The notes: a model not told the origin generated them from the sequence alone. A stretch of DNA of 64,000 bases from Strongyloides papillosus (GCA_005656395.1 SRSI01000013.1:62001-126000), one strand, 5' to 3'. Positions 45,385-59,112 are shown, counted from the stretch's first letter. Numbers and translations are program-made.

Positions 45385-46283
45385 TACATAGAATATTATA
45401 AATACTTCGTTTTAACATTATTTTTGATAAAAAAATTGGTAATTTTATAATCCAAATTATAAATAAATATTTAATATAGCGATTTTCAATTAAAAAAACA
45501 AATTATTAAAAAAATGGCACATAGGAAAAAAAAATAAATGTATTACTAATGTTTTAAAAGGAAATTTATTTTGAATACAATAAAAGGTTTATTTATTTAT
45601 TGATATATTTATTTATTATTTATAATTCAATTATCAATTACCTTTAATTATTATAATTATTAAAATTATTAATATAAATACATTATCTTTTATAACATGG
45701 AATAATATATACAAATTTTATGTCATCAAAAAGGAGAAATTTGCCGACCACTCGGTATTGCAAATGAAGATTGTTAATTATAACTGAGGTTTAGAAATGA
45801 GAGCTTGAATTATCAAATTAATAAAAATGTGTATCTTTAGACATTTAAAGATGTAGAAGAATTTTTGGTGATTATGTTAGCGACCAACATTTAGTAAGAA
45901 AGCATTTTACTTATTTCATTTCAAAGTGTCTATGTCTTACTCAAGTACTTACGTCACCAGGAACTTTTGTAAATTGCCGTGTATCTTATGATATAATTAA
46001 ATATCTAACATTGATTGTTTTTCATAATTTCTTACTTATAAATACTAACATAAAATATAATTTCACACTCTCGTAGTCAACTAACATTAATCTTCTCGCA
46101 GTATAGAGCGGGATTAGCTTTCTCATATTTATTGATTAACATTTTAGTTTTCCATTTCCTTATCTTGTAAAATTAAGTTGTAGTTTATCTCTTACTCTTG
46201 AAACATTCTGATTGAAGTTAATTTAATTAATTTATCTCTACGGGTTTCTTTAAATTACTTTCGTTGGAAAATAATCTAATATA
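45385..46283. other. intergenic, no gene seen
   Basis: AT-rich, stop-rich, nothing recognised. Confidence 0.4.
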
Positions 46284-47171
46284 TTAGGTTGTCGCAAAAG
46301 TTCTGTCGTTTTTTTTTGACAGAAATTCTAGAACGTTATAATTTTAAAAAGAAATATGTCTAATTTACTATATATTATCGAATATAATCTGTAACTAGTC
46401 TTCATTTAGTACACATCTTATTGATTCCAGATGTAAAGAATTTTCCAACCTTTTTGAAGAAAGTTTTAAAAAAACAAATATTTGCTTCACCAACTTTACT
46501 GAAATATCTACCATTCTAGAAGTTATATAGAAATAAGAGTAAGTAGTGTTTAGATAAAGAAACATCTGAGAGTAAGTTGTGTGCAGATAGAAATTCATAA
46601 CTTCTCTTATCCAGATTTTTTCGAGTCTTCAATGTCATATATCGTCATATTGAAGAACAACATTTTTGTTATTTTTCAAATTTCGTAATTTTTTTTAGAT
46701 ATTTCTTGTCTAATTTTGATAGCATTTTACATATAAGATCTTTAAAAGTAGTTTGGAATTGATAGAATCTCAAAAAAATCTTCATTGGAAGCTGAGGCCA
46801 TACAAATGGATGCTTCATCTTCAAGATTCACCTCTTTGTTTTAATTCTTTGAGAACGATCTTTATATAGTCTCAATATTCGCTACATTTACCCCAATGCT
46901 ACACATAAATTTTTAAAAGCATTAGTTGTCATTTGTCTTAGTTAGAGCTCTTAGAAAATATAGTGTCAAAAATTACTTCTGACCACATCCACTTTTAGCA
47001 AAAGAAAATGTAGCATAGACGGTGTAACAAATTGTGATTATACGAATTATAAAGTTAAGAAGTGGTACTATCTAATTATTAAAATAGCTTAATTTTACAT
47101 CAATTGTAATCATACTTTTTTGATAATTAAAAATGACCATAAAAAAACAACAGAACTTATGCAACAACTTT
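46284..47171 (-). mobile_element. mariner-type element, decayed (family 1, second copy)
   Basis: Ends TTAGGTTGTCGCAAAAGTTC and, less perfect, CAGAACTTATGCAACAAC. The body is the reverse complement of the element at 20750-21636. A minus-strand frame (46598-46395) covers the transposase C-terminus. Inactive. Confidence 0.8.
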
Positions 47172-47398
47172 ATATAAAGCATTAGTAAGATGTCAGATAA
47201 AAAATAATACTGTAAAAAATTTCTGTTAAGTAATACATTGTCATTAAATACAAAACAATTTTATAGTTTTTCTTACCAGTTATTTGTTATCTGTAAAAAT
47301 TTCATTTAAAATAGATAAAATTTACATATATTACTAGAATGCGAGTTTTTAATAATAAATTTGAATTCTATTTTAATTGCTTTTATTACAATATAAAC

Positions 47399-48657
47399 TT
47401 AAAATATAGTTGCATTACTTTCTAGAGAATTTTCGAATTCAGTAGTATTTAATTTATCAGAAAAAACATCATCTTTCCCTGCATTTTGTCTCGATAGAGT
47501 AAAAGCATTTTCAACTATTTCATCTTCTATTTGCTCTATCGATTTATTTTGTCCTTTTATGATAAAATTTTCCATAAACTTAGATATATGTCCAAATGGT
47601 TTTAAATGATATATTAAATAATCAAGTGCATACATTCCATGTCCATCAATATAATGAAAAGAAATCGCGAAATCACTACAACATGTTGGTCCTTGATCTA
47701 GTGGATAGTAAGTATATTTCCAGATCCAAAAAGTTGGATCTATTTTGTCAACGTTAACGTGATCTTCTGGAGAAAACGGTAAAAACCGGTGTTGTCCTCC
47801 AGAATCTCTTGAATCTCCAGCAACAACCCCTACATTTTCTAAACATTTACCCATTTTAACATCTTCTTCTCCAACATCCTCACTTTTACATTTCTTTGAA
47901 TTTAACAAACCTTCAGTTACAAATTTTTTTAACGCCTGCTTGCTTAAAATATAACCTGCACCACCAGACATATAACCTTGCTTTGCATACGGTTTAAATT
48001 TACATCCAAAATAGATTGGTTGAGAAGGGGAATGAGACATCAACAAAAAACGCAAATTTTCCATGATAACATACGTGTCATCATCAGCTTTTAAAAACCA
48101 ATCATAATCATTATAGTAATTATTATAAATATACTTAAATGCAGCTTCTGTTTTTCTCCATAAATGTTCTCTTCCTTCAGTTATATTCAAATTAATTGAT
48201 GGTAAAGATGAATCGTCTACGGATGACATAAAAATATATTTGTTACATCTTTTAGCCCATGTGGCTTTAACATGAATAGCCCGTGTTTTGTGATTACTTT
48301 CTTTTGTTAAAATATAACAAAAAATTTTTATACGTCTAGCAATTTTTTCTACAATTCTTAAACTTCCTAAATTATAAAAAATTTAATATATACATTTTTA
48401 AATTAAAATTTACTATGTGCTTGAGCAGTTTTATTTTCATAAAAAAGGAAAGAACCTTCTGGAGCAAACTTATTACCCAATATTTTAATCTGACTGACAT
48501 TAAAAGACTCAGAATTCGAAATATATTTTTTAACGGGAAAAACTTCTGCGTCATTTTTGGTTGACAAATTAAATAAATAAATAATTGTTATAATTGTACC
48601 CAGTAATACACCACTAAAATACAAAAGAAACAATCGAGTTTTTTTGTTTAATGACAT
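47399..48657 (-). CDS. C1GALT1: core-1 beta-1,3-galactosyltransferase (T-synthase)
   Basis: Exons 48657-48414 and 48366-47399, with a 47-bp intron (GTAAAT...AATTTAG) and the frame kept; 403 aa. A type II Golgi enzyme: short cytosolic start, TM anchor [20 protein letters not shown] (9-28), stem, then the GT31 domain with [22 protein letters not shown], the [14 protein letters not shown] block and the metal-binding [10 protein letters not shown] (about 172-181). Next are [11 protein letters not shown] and [14 protein letters not shown]. It transfers Gal from UDP-Gal to GalNAc-Ser/Thr, making core-1 O-glycans. Length and motif order match the family (about 360-390 aa). The minus-strand frame starting at 48229 alone would miss the anchor. 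Nothing suggests inactivation. Confidence 0.93.
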
Positions 48658-50173
48658 TTTATTTGACTATTCTTAAACATAGATTTTTAATAAGATTTTT
48701 AGATTTCCTATTTTCATGGTAAGCCTCGATGAGACACCAATTTATGATAAACTATTTATAAAAGGATAAAATAATACGTAAAGATTAATTAATCGGAATA
48801 TGGAAAATACGTTAATGGATAAAAATCTTTAATTAAATAGTATTAATGTTATCAGTGGGTGTTAGTGTAGGCACACTACCTGTCTAGCATATTAAATAAT
48901 AATATTTGCTCAATAACATAAAATATAACTAAATTTTGTTATTTAAAGTTAGTCTAAAGTACAATACATTAATAACATAGTAGACTGAAAATAATAATGC
49001 ACAAAATTTCTGTTTAAATAATACATGACCATCAAAAACAAAATAATGGCAATAATAAAAGACATTCATATGTATACCTCTGCATTTCTACCATTTACAG
49101 TTGATCACAAGTAAGTGACAAACGGATAACAAAAAAAATTTTATTGTTTTAAAATATTTGTACAAAAAATTTAGAGAGAAAATTAAAAAAAAATTAATTG
49201 ATTTTTCTTTTTTTTCATAAAATATTATGAAATATATTTCTTTATTTAAGATTTATGAGTGATATTGTGACTTTTACGTCTACGTTTGACTTTTTATGGT
49301 TTATGCAAAGAAGTTTTTTTAAATATATACGATCATTAATAATAGACTTTATTTATTTAATATCTGAGTATTTTAGTACCCATTTGTCAACTTGTTTTAA
49401 TTACACCTAAATAATATCCCTAAGTTGAAATTTATTTGATTTTGTAGAGTGTTCATCAAATTGACTATCAGTGACAATTCGCTCTAATACTTCATTTTCT
49501 ATGATACGAAAAAAAATTTGTTAGCTTTAATTCTTAATATGACAGAAAAGCTAAGAAAAGTGCATTTAGATTTTTTTAAATGTTACGCGAACAGATAAAG
49601 TGACTCCAATTTGTGTAGATTTAAAATGTTTTGCTTCATTATTCTCTGAAAATTGAATTTTAATTTATATAAACGCATATTAATTGTATTTAAAGATATC
49701 TTAACTATACTTTATGACTTGCTATTATAATGAATACTAAAATCTAAGCAAAACCCAAATTCTTTAGATAGTTAAAATAATTTGTTGGTTACCAAAAAAT
49801 ATTTCATTATCTAAACGTAAAGAGTGAGGAGAGCTAAATACATATAAAAAGCCTTTTATGAATGATTTATCAACATCAATACACGATGTTAAACGTATAT
49901 AAACTAAAATGGTTAAACAGCTGCCTGTATTATAATAGAGAAAATAAAACTTAAATCTTCAGCAGAAGTTTAACGAGACTAAAAATATCTATAATAATTA
50001 CTTCCATATTTTATTTTACTAGTAGTTTTCTTTTAGCATCAGTACTAAGATAAAGATTAATTCGTTTAAATTCAAAACAAGATTCTGTAATTGTTAATAA
50101 GTCTTTTTCAATAACAAGATAGATCATTTTTTATTTATAAAATCGGAAATATTTTTATATTAACAAGATATAC
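48658..50173. other. intergenic, upstream of T-synthase
   Basis: Should hold the T-synthase promoter. AT-rich; no gene or repeat recognised. Confidence 0.4.
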
Positions 50174-51790
50174 TACACACAGAAAAAAAAAGGACACAGG
50201 TTTGCATAAAATGTAGTAAATTTGTCCCACCAAATAAAATTCAAATTTTCTTTATTTGCGACTAATTTTATCACAATTATTTTGTACATGAAAAATTAAA
50301 ACAATAATTAATGAATTATTAAAATAAGTTTCTATTTTTCTAGTATACTATTTTTATTTTAGAACATAAGTTGTTTTCTACAATACATTTCAAAATACAA
50401 GGTTGGAATTTAATTATATGTAAAATTACAAACACTTTTATAAAAAAAAACATTTTTAACATATTACAGTACATTTTTTAAATACTTTTCAATCGTTTGA
50501 ATTATTATAAATTGTATTTTATAAAATTTTCACGTTTGATGCTCTAAATTGTTTTCATAATGTCTTTTGAACCCCAGAATTTAAGAGTTATCTACATCAA
50601 ATATGCTACATCTTATGACATTTTGCGCCATCTTTTTTTATCTATTTGCATCATTTTTATCATTTTTGCTACATCTTTTTGACCAATTTGCGCCATCTTT
50701 TTTCATACGGTAGACATTAACTTGTCCATGGTTACTCATATTTTTTCTACTTTTTTATTGTCATTTCGCTTAATCATAGGTAACCAAGGGCAAGTTGATT
50801 TCCATCGTCTCTTTTTTAACTTAATTAGGGTAGGGGTCGCTGTAAAGTGCGTTGTCGTGTGTGAACTGAATCTAATGGAATAATCAAAAAATAAGTTAGT
50901 AAAAAATAAAAAAGAATGCTTTTTCGCTTGCCCATATTATGTATGTTTCTTAAAAAAACCATTTTTGTTACCCAATAGACAAGCGAAAGTCACTTTTTCC
51001 AATTCAATTGCACTTTATATTAATAATATTATTTTACTCTTTAACATACCTTAATTATGTTGAAGAATATTTTATTTGGTACGAAAGATACATGTCGCAA
51101 AAATGTACTAAGATGGTGCAAATTGCTAAAAAAGATGGCGCAAAATGTCATAAGATGTAGCAAATTTTACAAATATGTAGCATATTTAAATGTAGTTGAC
51201 TGTCAAATTTCATTTTCCATGTCTTTTAAAGATCATCTTTAAAAATCAAACTTATGAAAAGTTATAAAATAATATAGATTTTTATTTATAGTAAAAAAAA
51301 TAACTTTTACATATTTTAATTTAAAATAAAAACGAATACTAAAATAATATTTTTAAATAATAATACTTTGTGTGAGTAAATAATTGCTGCTTTTCTTTAT
51401 TATTGTTGTAAAATTTTTAAACTTATTGTCGTTAATAGATTGTTTAAAATAATGGTTTTTATTAAAACATCAATAATTTTACACGAAATTGACTTTTAAT
51501 AGGATATTTTATAAAATAAAAAAACAAGTTAAGATCTAAATGAGCATAATGTCATAAAAAATATCAAAATTAAAAAAAGTCACATTAATTTAAAAAGTTA
51601 AACATATATATCTTTGTAAAAAAACGACAAAATGTATGCGACAACCCAATATTTTGTGTTGTTTAAAAATTTTTGATATTGCTTGATAATTTTAAAATTT
51701 GAATAATATTCAATTTTTTAAAATGGTGGGACATTTTTTTGCATTATAGATAGATTTGTCAAAATTTGTCCTTTTTTTTTTCTGTGTGTA
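50174..51790. mobile_element. element with TACACACAGAAAA termini (1.6 kb)
   Basis: The left end TACACACAGAAAAAAAAAGG and right end CCTTTTTTTTTTCTGTGTGTA are inverted. Same family as 32911-33855. It contains a further inverted-repeat element at 50592-51196. No transposase found. Confidence 0.7.
50592..51196. mobile_element. inverted-repeat element with GCGCCATCTT iterons
   Basis: The left arm CTTATGACATTTTGCGCCAT and right arm ATGGCGCAAAATGTCATAAG are complementary within longer arms (50592-50705, 51095-51196). The arms repeat GCTACATCTT and GCGCCATCTTTTTT. No coding sequence inside. Confidence 0.7.
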
Positions 51791-52365
51791 TTTTCTGTAT
51801 GAAAAGAGTGTAGAATCTGTTCATAATTTTTTAGCCTTTTATTTACAATAGGATTATTATGAGAGACTATTTTAAGATACATACAAGATTGTGTATCATA
51901 AAGTAGTATTGTTTCACTACGTTTATAGGAAGATTCTATGTTTAATTTTGCTGTAAAGTCAAGTATACGTTTCATTTCTAGAGCACGTTTATTCATTTAT
52001 AAGCTTAGAAGAGTTTTATAAAAAATTATTAAATAGACAGTTAATGTAGATAAAAAATCTTTTCAATGTCACAATTAATGTAATATTCTTTGATATCTAG
52101 AAAAATAGTTTTTAATAGAACGTTCTCTTACAAGATTGCACTTACTAAAATATTGAAATGGTAATAATGAAGGATAGATTTTCTGTAATAGAACTGCCTC
52201 AGTGACATCAGCTGAATTGTCAAATTCTAAATAACAATCTTTGATCCAATGGGTATTTGAAAAATATATTGAGTTTAAAGTTTTGTGTTTATAATATAAA
52301 ATACTTGCAAGTGATCGGAAGAAAAATTAAACAAAACACTTTTTTTAATAAACATTTATTGGTTT
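51791..52365. other. spacer, no gene seen
   Basis: A minus-strand frame starting at 51996 runs into the element end at 51790 and has no recognisable motif. Confidence 0.35.
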
Positions 52366-52538
52366 TGAAATATTTCAGTATAGATAATGCTATATGATAA
52401 TTAACAATATTATTATAATTTTATTTATACTATTTTAAATTAAAAAGTTTGTTTTTTAAAAAAATTAGTTAAGTATTTACTTTAAAACGGATTTTGGTGC
52501 TAAACTCATAGCTCTAGCTAAGAGCAAAGGCAACAACA
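52366..52538 (+). repeat. solo LTR of the Gypsy-type family
   Basis: A diverged 173-bp copy of the 180-bp LTR at 54928 (TGAAATATTT...CAACAACA end), including GGATTTTGGTGCTAAACTCA. It is flanked by a perfect 5-bp duplication GGTTT (52361-52365 and 52539-52543), the signature of a recombined full element. Confidence 0.85.
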
Positions 52539-52543
52539 GGTTT

Positions 52544-54300
52544 TTTAATTATTTGTAAATCTTTAATATTGTAACCAACAAAAATAATCATTTTAAACCA
52601 TTACTTTATTAGTTTCAAATTAAACGAAGGATTAAATTATGTTCTATGCATTACAATTATTTTACAAGATCAAAATAATTTCTTTATGAATTTCAAAATA
52701 TAAGAATGTTATAGTTCCACAATAAAACTGATTTTTATACAAAGATATTTTAATGCCATTATTAGAAAATAAAAACATTACGTCATCTAGTAATACAGTC
52801 AATATTACTATAGATTAAGAAGAACCTACTAAGTCGTATACAAATAAAATGATACCAAATTTAGGTGGAGAATAATTTGCAATGACAAGTTGTAAAAGAT
52901 TATGTAGACCTTCAGTGAAAACACAAATAGCATTTATATAATTGAATGACATTCGAATGAATTGCTAAAATTCTTGGTCTTTTAAACGTTGAAAATATGG
53001 TCATTTGAATGGCTCTATTAAACTAGTCTAGAAACTTCTAATAAACTCTAAAAATAAAATATATTTTTACTTTTGTTAATTTGAAAATAATATTTTCTTA
53101 TTTAGATAAATATGTCGGTTTTTTGTCTATAATAATATTTAAAATACGAAAATTACCACATATTTTTCCCTCAAAGGACTTCTTTTTTTATAGCCAGTAC
53201 AAAATTAGAAATAAATTTAGAATTTGTAATTCTGAGATCATATAATTCATCAGTTAATGTATTAATTTGTTATTGAACATTGGGATTATAATGATATCTT
53301 ATTATTTTAGGTAACTCATTATTGGATATAATAGTATGAAAAGTTAATGGAAAAAAGTATTGTACGTATATCTTTAGAGTGTTTTAAAGATACGAAATCA
53401 TATCTTGTTTTAAATTTACCATTTAATTCAATATTTACATTTCGTATTAAATGTAGAACGAAAACTTTACTTAAAAACAATTTTGTTACCACTAATATTT
53501 CAATAGGAGATAGTGCTCATACAATAGTATGTCTCTTTCAAAAATGTTCTTTTTTTAATATTACATTTTTTGGCAACTTTTAAGAAGAAAATTTTGTTAT
53601 TATATATCAAAATAGATTACATTTTTTTTTATTTTAATTAAAAAAATGGATTTTCACTCTAAAAAGAAGATTTATCAATCATAAGTAAAAAACATATAAA
53701 AAAATAAGGGAAATTTACTTTTACAAATTGAATATAACAGCATTTGGTGATCTTTTTAATGTTTTTTTAGATTTGTGAGACCTTCATGATATAAATATTT
53801 AAGATTAAATAAAACAATTTCAGATTATTAATATTTCATGTTATTTTCTACGTTTCTTGATTTAAAAACTTTAACAATTCAATTTTATTTAGATATTTCA
53901 TTTCTGTAAATTTTGTTAATATTCCATGTGCATTACCGTAATTTTTGTTAACATTTTTATACAATTTTGAATGAAGCCTTTCCAAAATGTTATTGATTCT
54001 AACTTAATAATGGAATCCCCGGACTAAAAACTTTTCGAAAATATTGATTCTTCTAATATCCAAGTTTGGTAGACATACTAAAAAAATCTACAACAATAAC
54101 ATTTTTATTTTCGTATCACTGACAAAATAATTTTTTTTCTTTATCAATTTCTTCATGCAGTATTAATGCTTTTGTGACGTTCACTGTTTTTTTGAATATT
54201 ATTAGCATTTAGTCTATTAGAAAAATCGACTAATCTTCTACTTTGAATTTTCCTCTACAGCGATATAATTAATGACGAAACAGTCTTTTACACTACTTAC
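52544..54300. other. degraded DNA, no gene called
   Basis: The right part probably contains the decayed 3' end of the RTE-type element (minus strand). A 78-codon plus frame at 53347-53583 has no recognisable motif. Confidence 0.35.
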
Positions 54301-54922
54301 TGAGAAATTTGTTTAAAGTAACAATAGCCGCTTTTTCATAATCTACTTGAATCACTTGGGAACTAAATTTGATATCATTTTTTGACATTGAATTTTTTAC
54401 AAAATTGAAAAAGTTATTGAAGTCGGATTATTTTTATTTTTGGGGAAATCCAAAAGTTAATGAAAAAATTGAAATTAAAAATAGCCACATATTGTTTAAA
54501 CTTGATATTTCTTCTTAAGTAAAATTGTTAACTATTTCTAAATTTTTAGATTTGAAAGATGATTCTGGGCTGTGATAATTGATTTTTTATTGCTATTGAT
54601 GAACCATATGTTTTGCTATAATTAACTAAAACTGAATATTTTCTCTAAATGAAATAACATCATTAGATATTATTGAGGTATCGTCTGCATATAATATCAT
54701 TTTGTATTGATGATCCTAAATAGCCAATTTGTTGTTTAGTTTACAATTAATAAGTCTTTTAATATCTTCTAAACTAATAATAAAGAGAACAGCGCTCAAC
54801 GAGCACCTTGTTTCAGTTCTTTTTCTATGTTTATCCATTTTCCAAGAACATTAGCTTTAAAATCAGAGTAAAGATCTACAATAATTTTTATTAATTGAGA
54901 TTCAAAACCAAAAAGTGCTAAT
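54300..54922 (-). pseudogene. RTE-type non-LTR element, reverse transcriptase second half
   Basis: Minus-strand frames (shifted) read LALFGFESQLIKIIVDLYSD, WINIEKELKQGAR and LYADDTSIIS (the YADD catalytic motif near 54681-54700). They continue the RT found at 59118-59544. The Gypsy-type LTR element inserted between the two. Many stops follow; the end is not defined. Confidence 0.75.
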
Positions 54923-54927
54923 ATTTC

Positions 54928-55107
54928 TGTAATATTTAAATATAAATATTTATAAATGCTAATTAATAATTTTATTATGATAATTTTAATTATATTATTT
55001 TCTATTTAAAAAGCATGTTTTTTATAATAAATCAGTTTAGTCTTCACTGAAATAAATGGATTTTGGTGCTAAACTCATAGCCTTAGCTATGAGCAAAGGT
55101 TACAACA
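54928..55107 (+). repeat. 5' LTR
   Basis: 180 bp, TGTAAT...AACA. The gag start codon (55056) lies inside it. Confidence 0.92.
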
Positions 55108-58100
55108 TGGAGGTTCCACCGATTGAATCAATCAAAACAGAGTCTGCAGATGCACAACAACGAGGAATGTTCTTGGCGAATATATGTGATGCTACAGGCG
55201 AAATTGATCTGAACAAATTACTGATGCAAATAAAGACATGTAACCCACAGAACAGTCCAACTCTCGCTGAACACATGCCTCTTATCTTCACTCTTGCATA
55301 CAAGTATGGATGCTTAAAGAGAAGAATGAAAGATGGTACAAAATGTTCTAGCAAAGAAAAAGTCGATTTACCAGTTCTTCAACCTTATGATGACAAGAAT
55401 CCTCGTGAATTTTTAGAAAAGTTTGAAATGCGTTATGGCGTGTTAGAAACAACTTCGCAACACCAACTTTTTAAAGAATATCTATCAGGAGGAGCTCTTA
55501 TTGCTTATAAAGCATTGAAAATTGAGGATTACAATAATTTCAAAGAATTTGCTGATGCATGGATAGAAAACTACAAGCCCAACTTTTTAAATAAGAGGAG
55601 AGAAATTATCTTGGAGCAATTACTGATCAACAATAGTAGAAAGGCAGATTCACCAATACAATACATCAACCGTCTTCAAGAATGGATTAACGAACTATCT
55701 GAACTTCGTCATTTGCCAAATTCAGAAATTGCTAAGTATTGGTTGGCCGCTGCAAAAGGATTAAAACGTTACGATGAAATCTTCGACTACTACTGTTCAT
55801 CAAATAGAGAAAATTCTTTATTGAAAGCTAAAGTCTTGGCAGCATTAAAGAAAGAAACTCAACGTGATCCTACCTATAAAAAAGAGAATACTGGTCCATC
55901 AACTACAAAAAAAGATTTTCGTAAAAAAGTAAACTTAATTGAATGTGATAAACCCATAGATATTAGTGATGATGATAATAAAATCTTAAATGTTTATCGC
56001 CTTGTCTTAAATGGTAAAAAAAGTGTAGTTGTATATAATGTACAAGGTAAAGAAAGTAATTGTCTTCTAGATTCAGGAGCTGAAGTTTCACTCATTACAA
56101 TCTCTAAAGTGAAAGAAATACATCCACTTCCAGTCATTAAGAAAAATCCTCGTATCATAGTTAGCGACGTGCAAAATCAACCTTTACATCTTCTTGGATC
56201 AGTAGAACTATTAGTAGAAGATATTTTGGTGTCCATGTTAGTTGTACAATCACTAAATAACATCGATGCTATTTTAGGAACTAATGCACTATCAAAATCT
56301 CCTGTACTTCAATCCAAATTACAAAAATTATGGTCCGTGAATAATATAAGTCCGGATACAACTGTTGAGAAATTATTGTCAAATTATGATGTAGTTGCTT
56401 CCTCAGGGTTTCATAAACCATCGTCAAAAATCCCACCAATTACTTTTGAACTACTTGATGGAAAACCTGTACAACAGAAATCTCGTCCAATTCCAGTAGC
56501 AGTTTTTCAAGATCTGCAAGTACAAATAAAAGAAATGGAACAGATGGGCGTAATAGTTGAAAGTGAGAGTCCATACAACTCACCTATCCTTCCTGTTAAG
56601 AAACCAGATGGTTTCTATCCGTATGTGCCTGGATTTTGTTAAAGTTAATCAACATATACGTTATAAAAATTTACCGTTACCGTTGATTGACAATATTTTT
56701 GTACAGTTGGAAAACAAATCGGTTTTTAGCACAATGGATCTTAATAAAGAATATTGGCAGTTGAAACTTTCTCCAGAAGCTCAAGTGATCACAGCTTTTA
56801 ATTTTGGAGTAAAACACTACCAGTTTGTTGTTCTACCTTCTGGGTTATCAGTAGCCCCTGGGATTTTCCAAAAAATCATGCAAATGGTTCTCAAGCCTGT
56901 TTTAGAAAAATATCCTACTGATGTCTACATTTATATCGATGACATTTTAGTTGCCACTTCTTCTACAACTTTACACCTTCAAATATTAAATGAAATCTTC
57001 CAATTACTACAAAAATACGAACTAAAATTGAATCTTAAGAAATCAAAATTTTTACAAAAAGAGGTTAGTTACTTAGGTATGAGACTTACTTCTTCCGGTC
57101 TTGCTATGTCCCCAGAAAAATTAAGAAAGGTAATGGACTTTCCAATACCACAAAATAAGAAAACATTGTTGTCATTCCTTGGTCTTGCAAACTTCCTACG
57201 TCGATTTTTAAAGAATTATACAATTGATTCAAAACCATTATATGACCTTTCCACTCAACGAACCTTCACCTGGACTGAACAAGCTCTGGAAAGCTTCCAG
57301 AAAGTAAAGAAGAGTCTTCTTGAAGCCCCCATTCTAACCGCACCTAACTTTGCTAAAGCTCTAGATGAATCTTGGCCATTCTTCCTGGTAACGGATGCTA
57401 GCAAAATTGGAATAGGCGCAGTTTTACTTCAAAAGGTGAACGGAGACATGAAAATTATTGCCATGTTTAATCGATCTTTACATGGGAGTGAAAAGAACTA
57501 CCCCCCTACCGACTTGGAAGCATTAGCAATTTCAGCAGCATTGACACACATGAATTTGATTTTGTACGGAGTTCCTGTAACCATTATAACGGACCACCAA
57601 TGCCTGACGTACATTTTTTCTAAACTAAATCTTTCAACACGTCTGAATAAATGGAAACTTCATATGCAACAGTATCGTATTAAAACAATTAAATATATGG
57701 AAGGAAAGTCCAACTTCATAGCGGACTATCTATCCAGATGTTTAAAGGTAGTTGAAACTGGTAATGCTGAACAATTTCCGGCTATTCAAATATGTTCAAT
57801 AAATAGATCTTTCAACTGGGACTTTTTCCCGTCTAGGCCAGAATGGCAAGAACTTCAACAACGTGATGAACATATACAATTACTTTATATTTTTTTAGAT
57901 GGAACAAATAAGTCAAATGATATCACAGTTTTACCAAAACACATGCAAAAATTATCAAATTTCAAAATATCACAAGATAAGTTAGTTACTACTTTAGATG
58001 GTAAGATTGTTATACCAAAGTCCACCGTTTCACATTTATGTCGTTTACTACATAAATCTCACGAAGGTTATGCTATAATGGTTGATAGAATACAAAGAAA

Positions 58101-58944
58101 ATTTTCCTGTGTCGGATTCACTACCATTGTCAAGTCGTTTCTGAGTAATTGTTCTGCTTGCTATAAGAATAAAGAATTACGTATACCTAAAACAAATAGA
58201 AAGATAAAATACTCTTTAATGCAGAAAGCTTACGTAGATATTGGGTACAGTGAAGCTTACTCTTCATTCTTCATCACTTTGGTTGAAGCATATAGTAACT
58301 ACACGTTTGCATCGTGGATTAGTAACATGCGTGCTATAACAGTCATAAAGTTTATAGATCAAATAATTCAACTTACCGGAACATTTGATATGATACAGTT
58401 CGACAATCAATCAAATTTCAGAAGTAAAGAATTAACGGACTACTTATGCTCAAAAGGAATTGAACCACATTTTTCAATACCGTTTGAACATTATACTAAC
58501 GGCAAAGCCGAACGCATGGTAAAAACTTTGAAATACGATTTACAAAAAATGTACGATGACAACATCCCGAAAACTAAAGCAATCCAGAAAGTCCTAGAAA
58601 AATCTCGCCAAACCCCATATGGTAAAGATAATGAAAAATATACTCCTCTCCAACGTTTCTTTCAAGATAAAAATCGGGAACTATCAAATACTATAACCCC
58701 CGTTGAGAGTACAACTATTATACCACTTTTTCTACATGGGTATTATAGACCGAGGCCAGACATTAATGCCGATTGGGAACCATGCTACGTACTACAAAAA
58801 ATTAACAATTCTGTTTACGTTATTATGGAGCCTGGAAGACGTATCACTCGTAGAACTTCTCGCTATGTCAAATTAACCTCTCAACCTTTATCTGATGAAA
58901 TCGTTACCGAAGCCAAATCAAAACTGGAGGGATGTAATATTTAA
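55056..58944 (+). pseudogene. gag-pol polyprotein, single frameshift
   Basis: The first frame, 55056-56642, contains a Gag-like part (PYDDKNPREFLEKFEMRY; no CCHC knuckle seen), the aspartic protease LLDSGAEVSLIT at about residue 338, and the start of RT (NSPILPVKKPDG). One extra base in TATCCGTATG (about 56618-56624) shifts it; the second frame to 58944 continues with the RT palm. That has STMDLNKEYWQLKL and YIYIDDILVA, then RNase H (LVTDASKIGIGAVLL), the integrase zinc finger (HKSHEG...CSACYKNK) and the DDE core with VDIGYSEAYSS, MIQFDNQSNF and TNGKAERMVK. The RT-RNase H-IN order is Ty3/Gypsy. The first 17 codons lie in the 5' LTR and the last four (GCNI, stop) run into the 3' LTR. It would be functional but for the shift. 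Confidence 0.9.
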
Positions 58945-59112
58945 ATATAAATATTTATAAATGCTAATTAATAATTTTATTATGATAATTTTAATTATAT
59001 TATTTTCTATTTAAAAAGCATGTTTTTTATAATAAATCAGTTTAGTCTTCACTGAAATAAATGGATTTTGGTGCTAAACTCATAGCCTTAGCTATGAGCA
59101 AAGGTTACAACA
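58933..59112 (+). repeat. 3' LTR
   Basis: 180 bp, no difference from the 5' LTR seen. It begins 12 bp before the end of the pol frame. Confidence 0.92.

Larger units (their letters stand above)
54928..59112 (+). mobile_element. Ty3/Gypsy-type LTR retrotransposon, nearly intact (4.2 kb)
   Basis: 180-bp LTRs at 54928-55107 and 58933-59112 are identical as far as I can compare by eye, starting TGTAAT and ending AACA. A 5-bp duplication ATTTC lies at 54923-54927 and 59113-59117. A TGG primer-binding-like start follows the 5' LTR at 55108, and a purine tract AAAACTGGAGGGA precedes the 3' LTR. Identical LTRs mean recent insertion. It landed inside the RT gene of an older RTE-type element. Confidence 0.93.

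Noticed and set aside
48850..48900. Structured RNA around GTAGGCACACTACCTG
   Set aside because: The palindrome is imperfect and isolated; no family resemblance.
51718..51996. 92-aa minus-strand ORF
   Set aside because: It crosses the terminus of a repeat element, and the part inside is repeated at 32925 in a different context; no domain.
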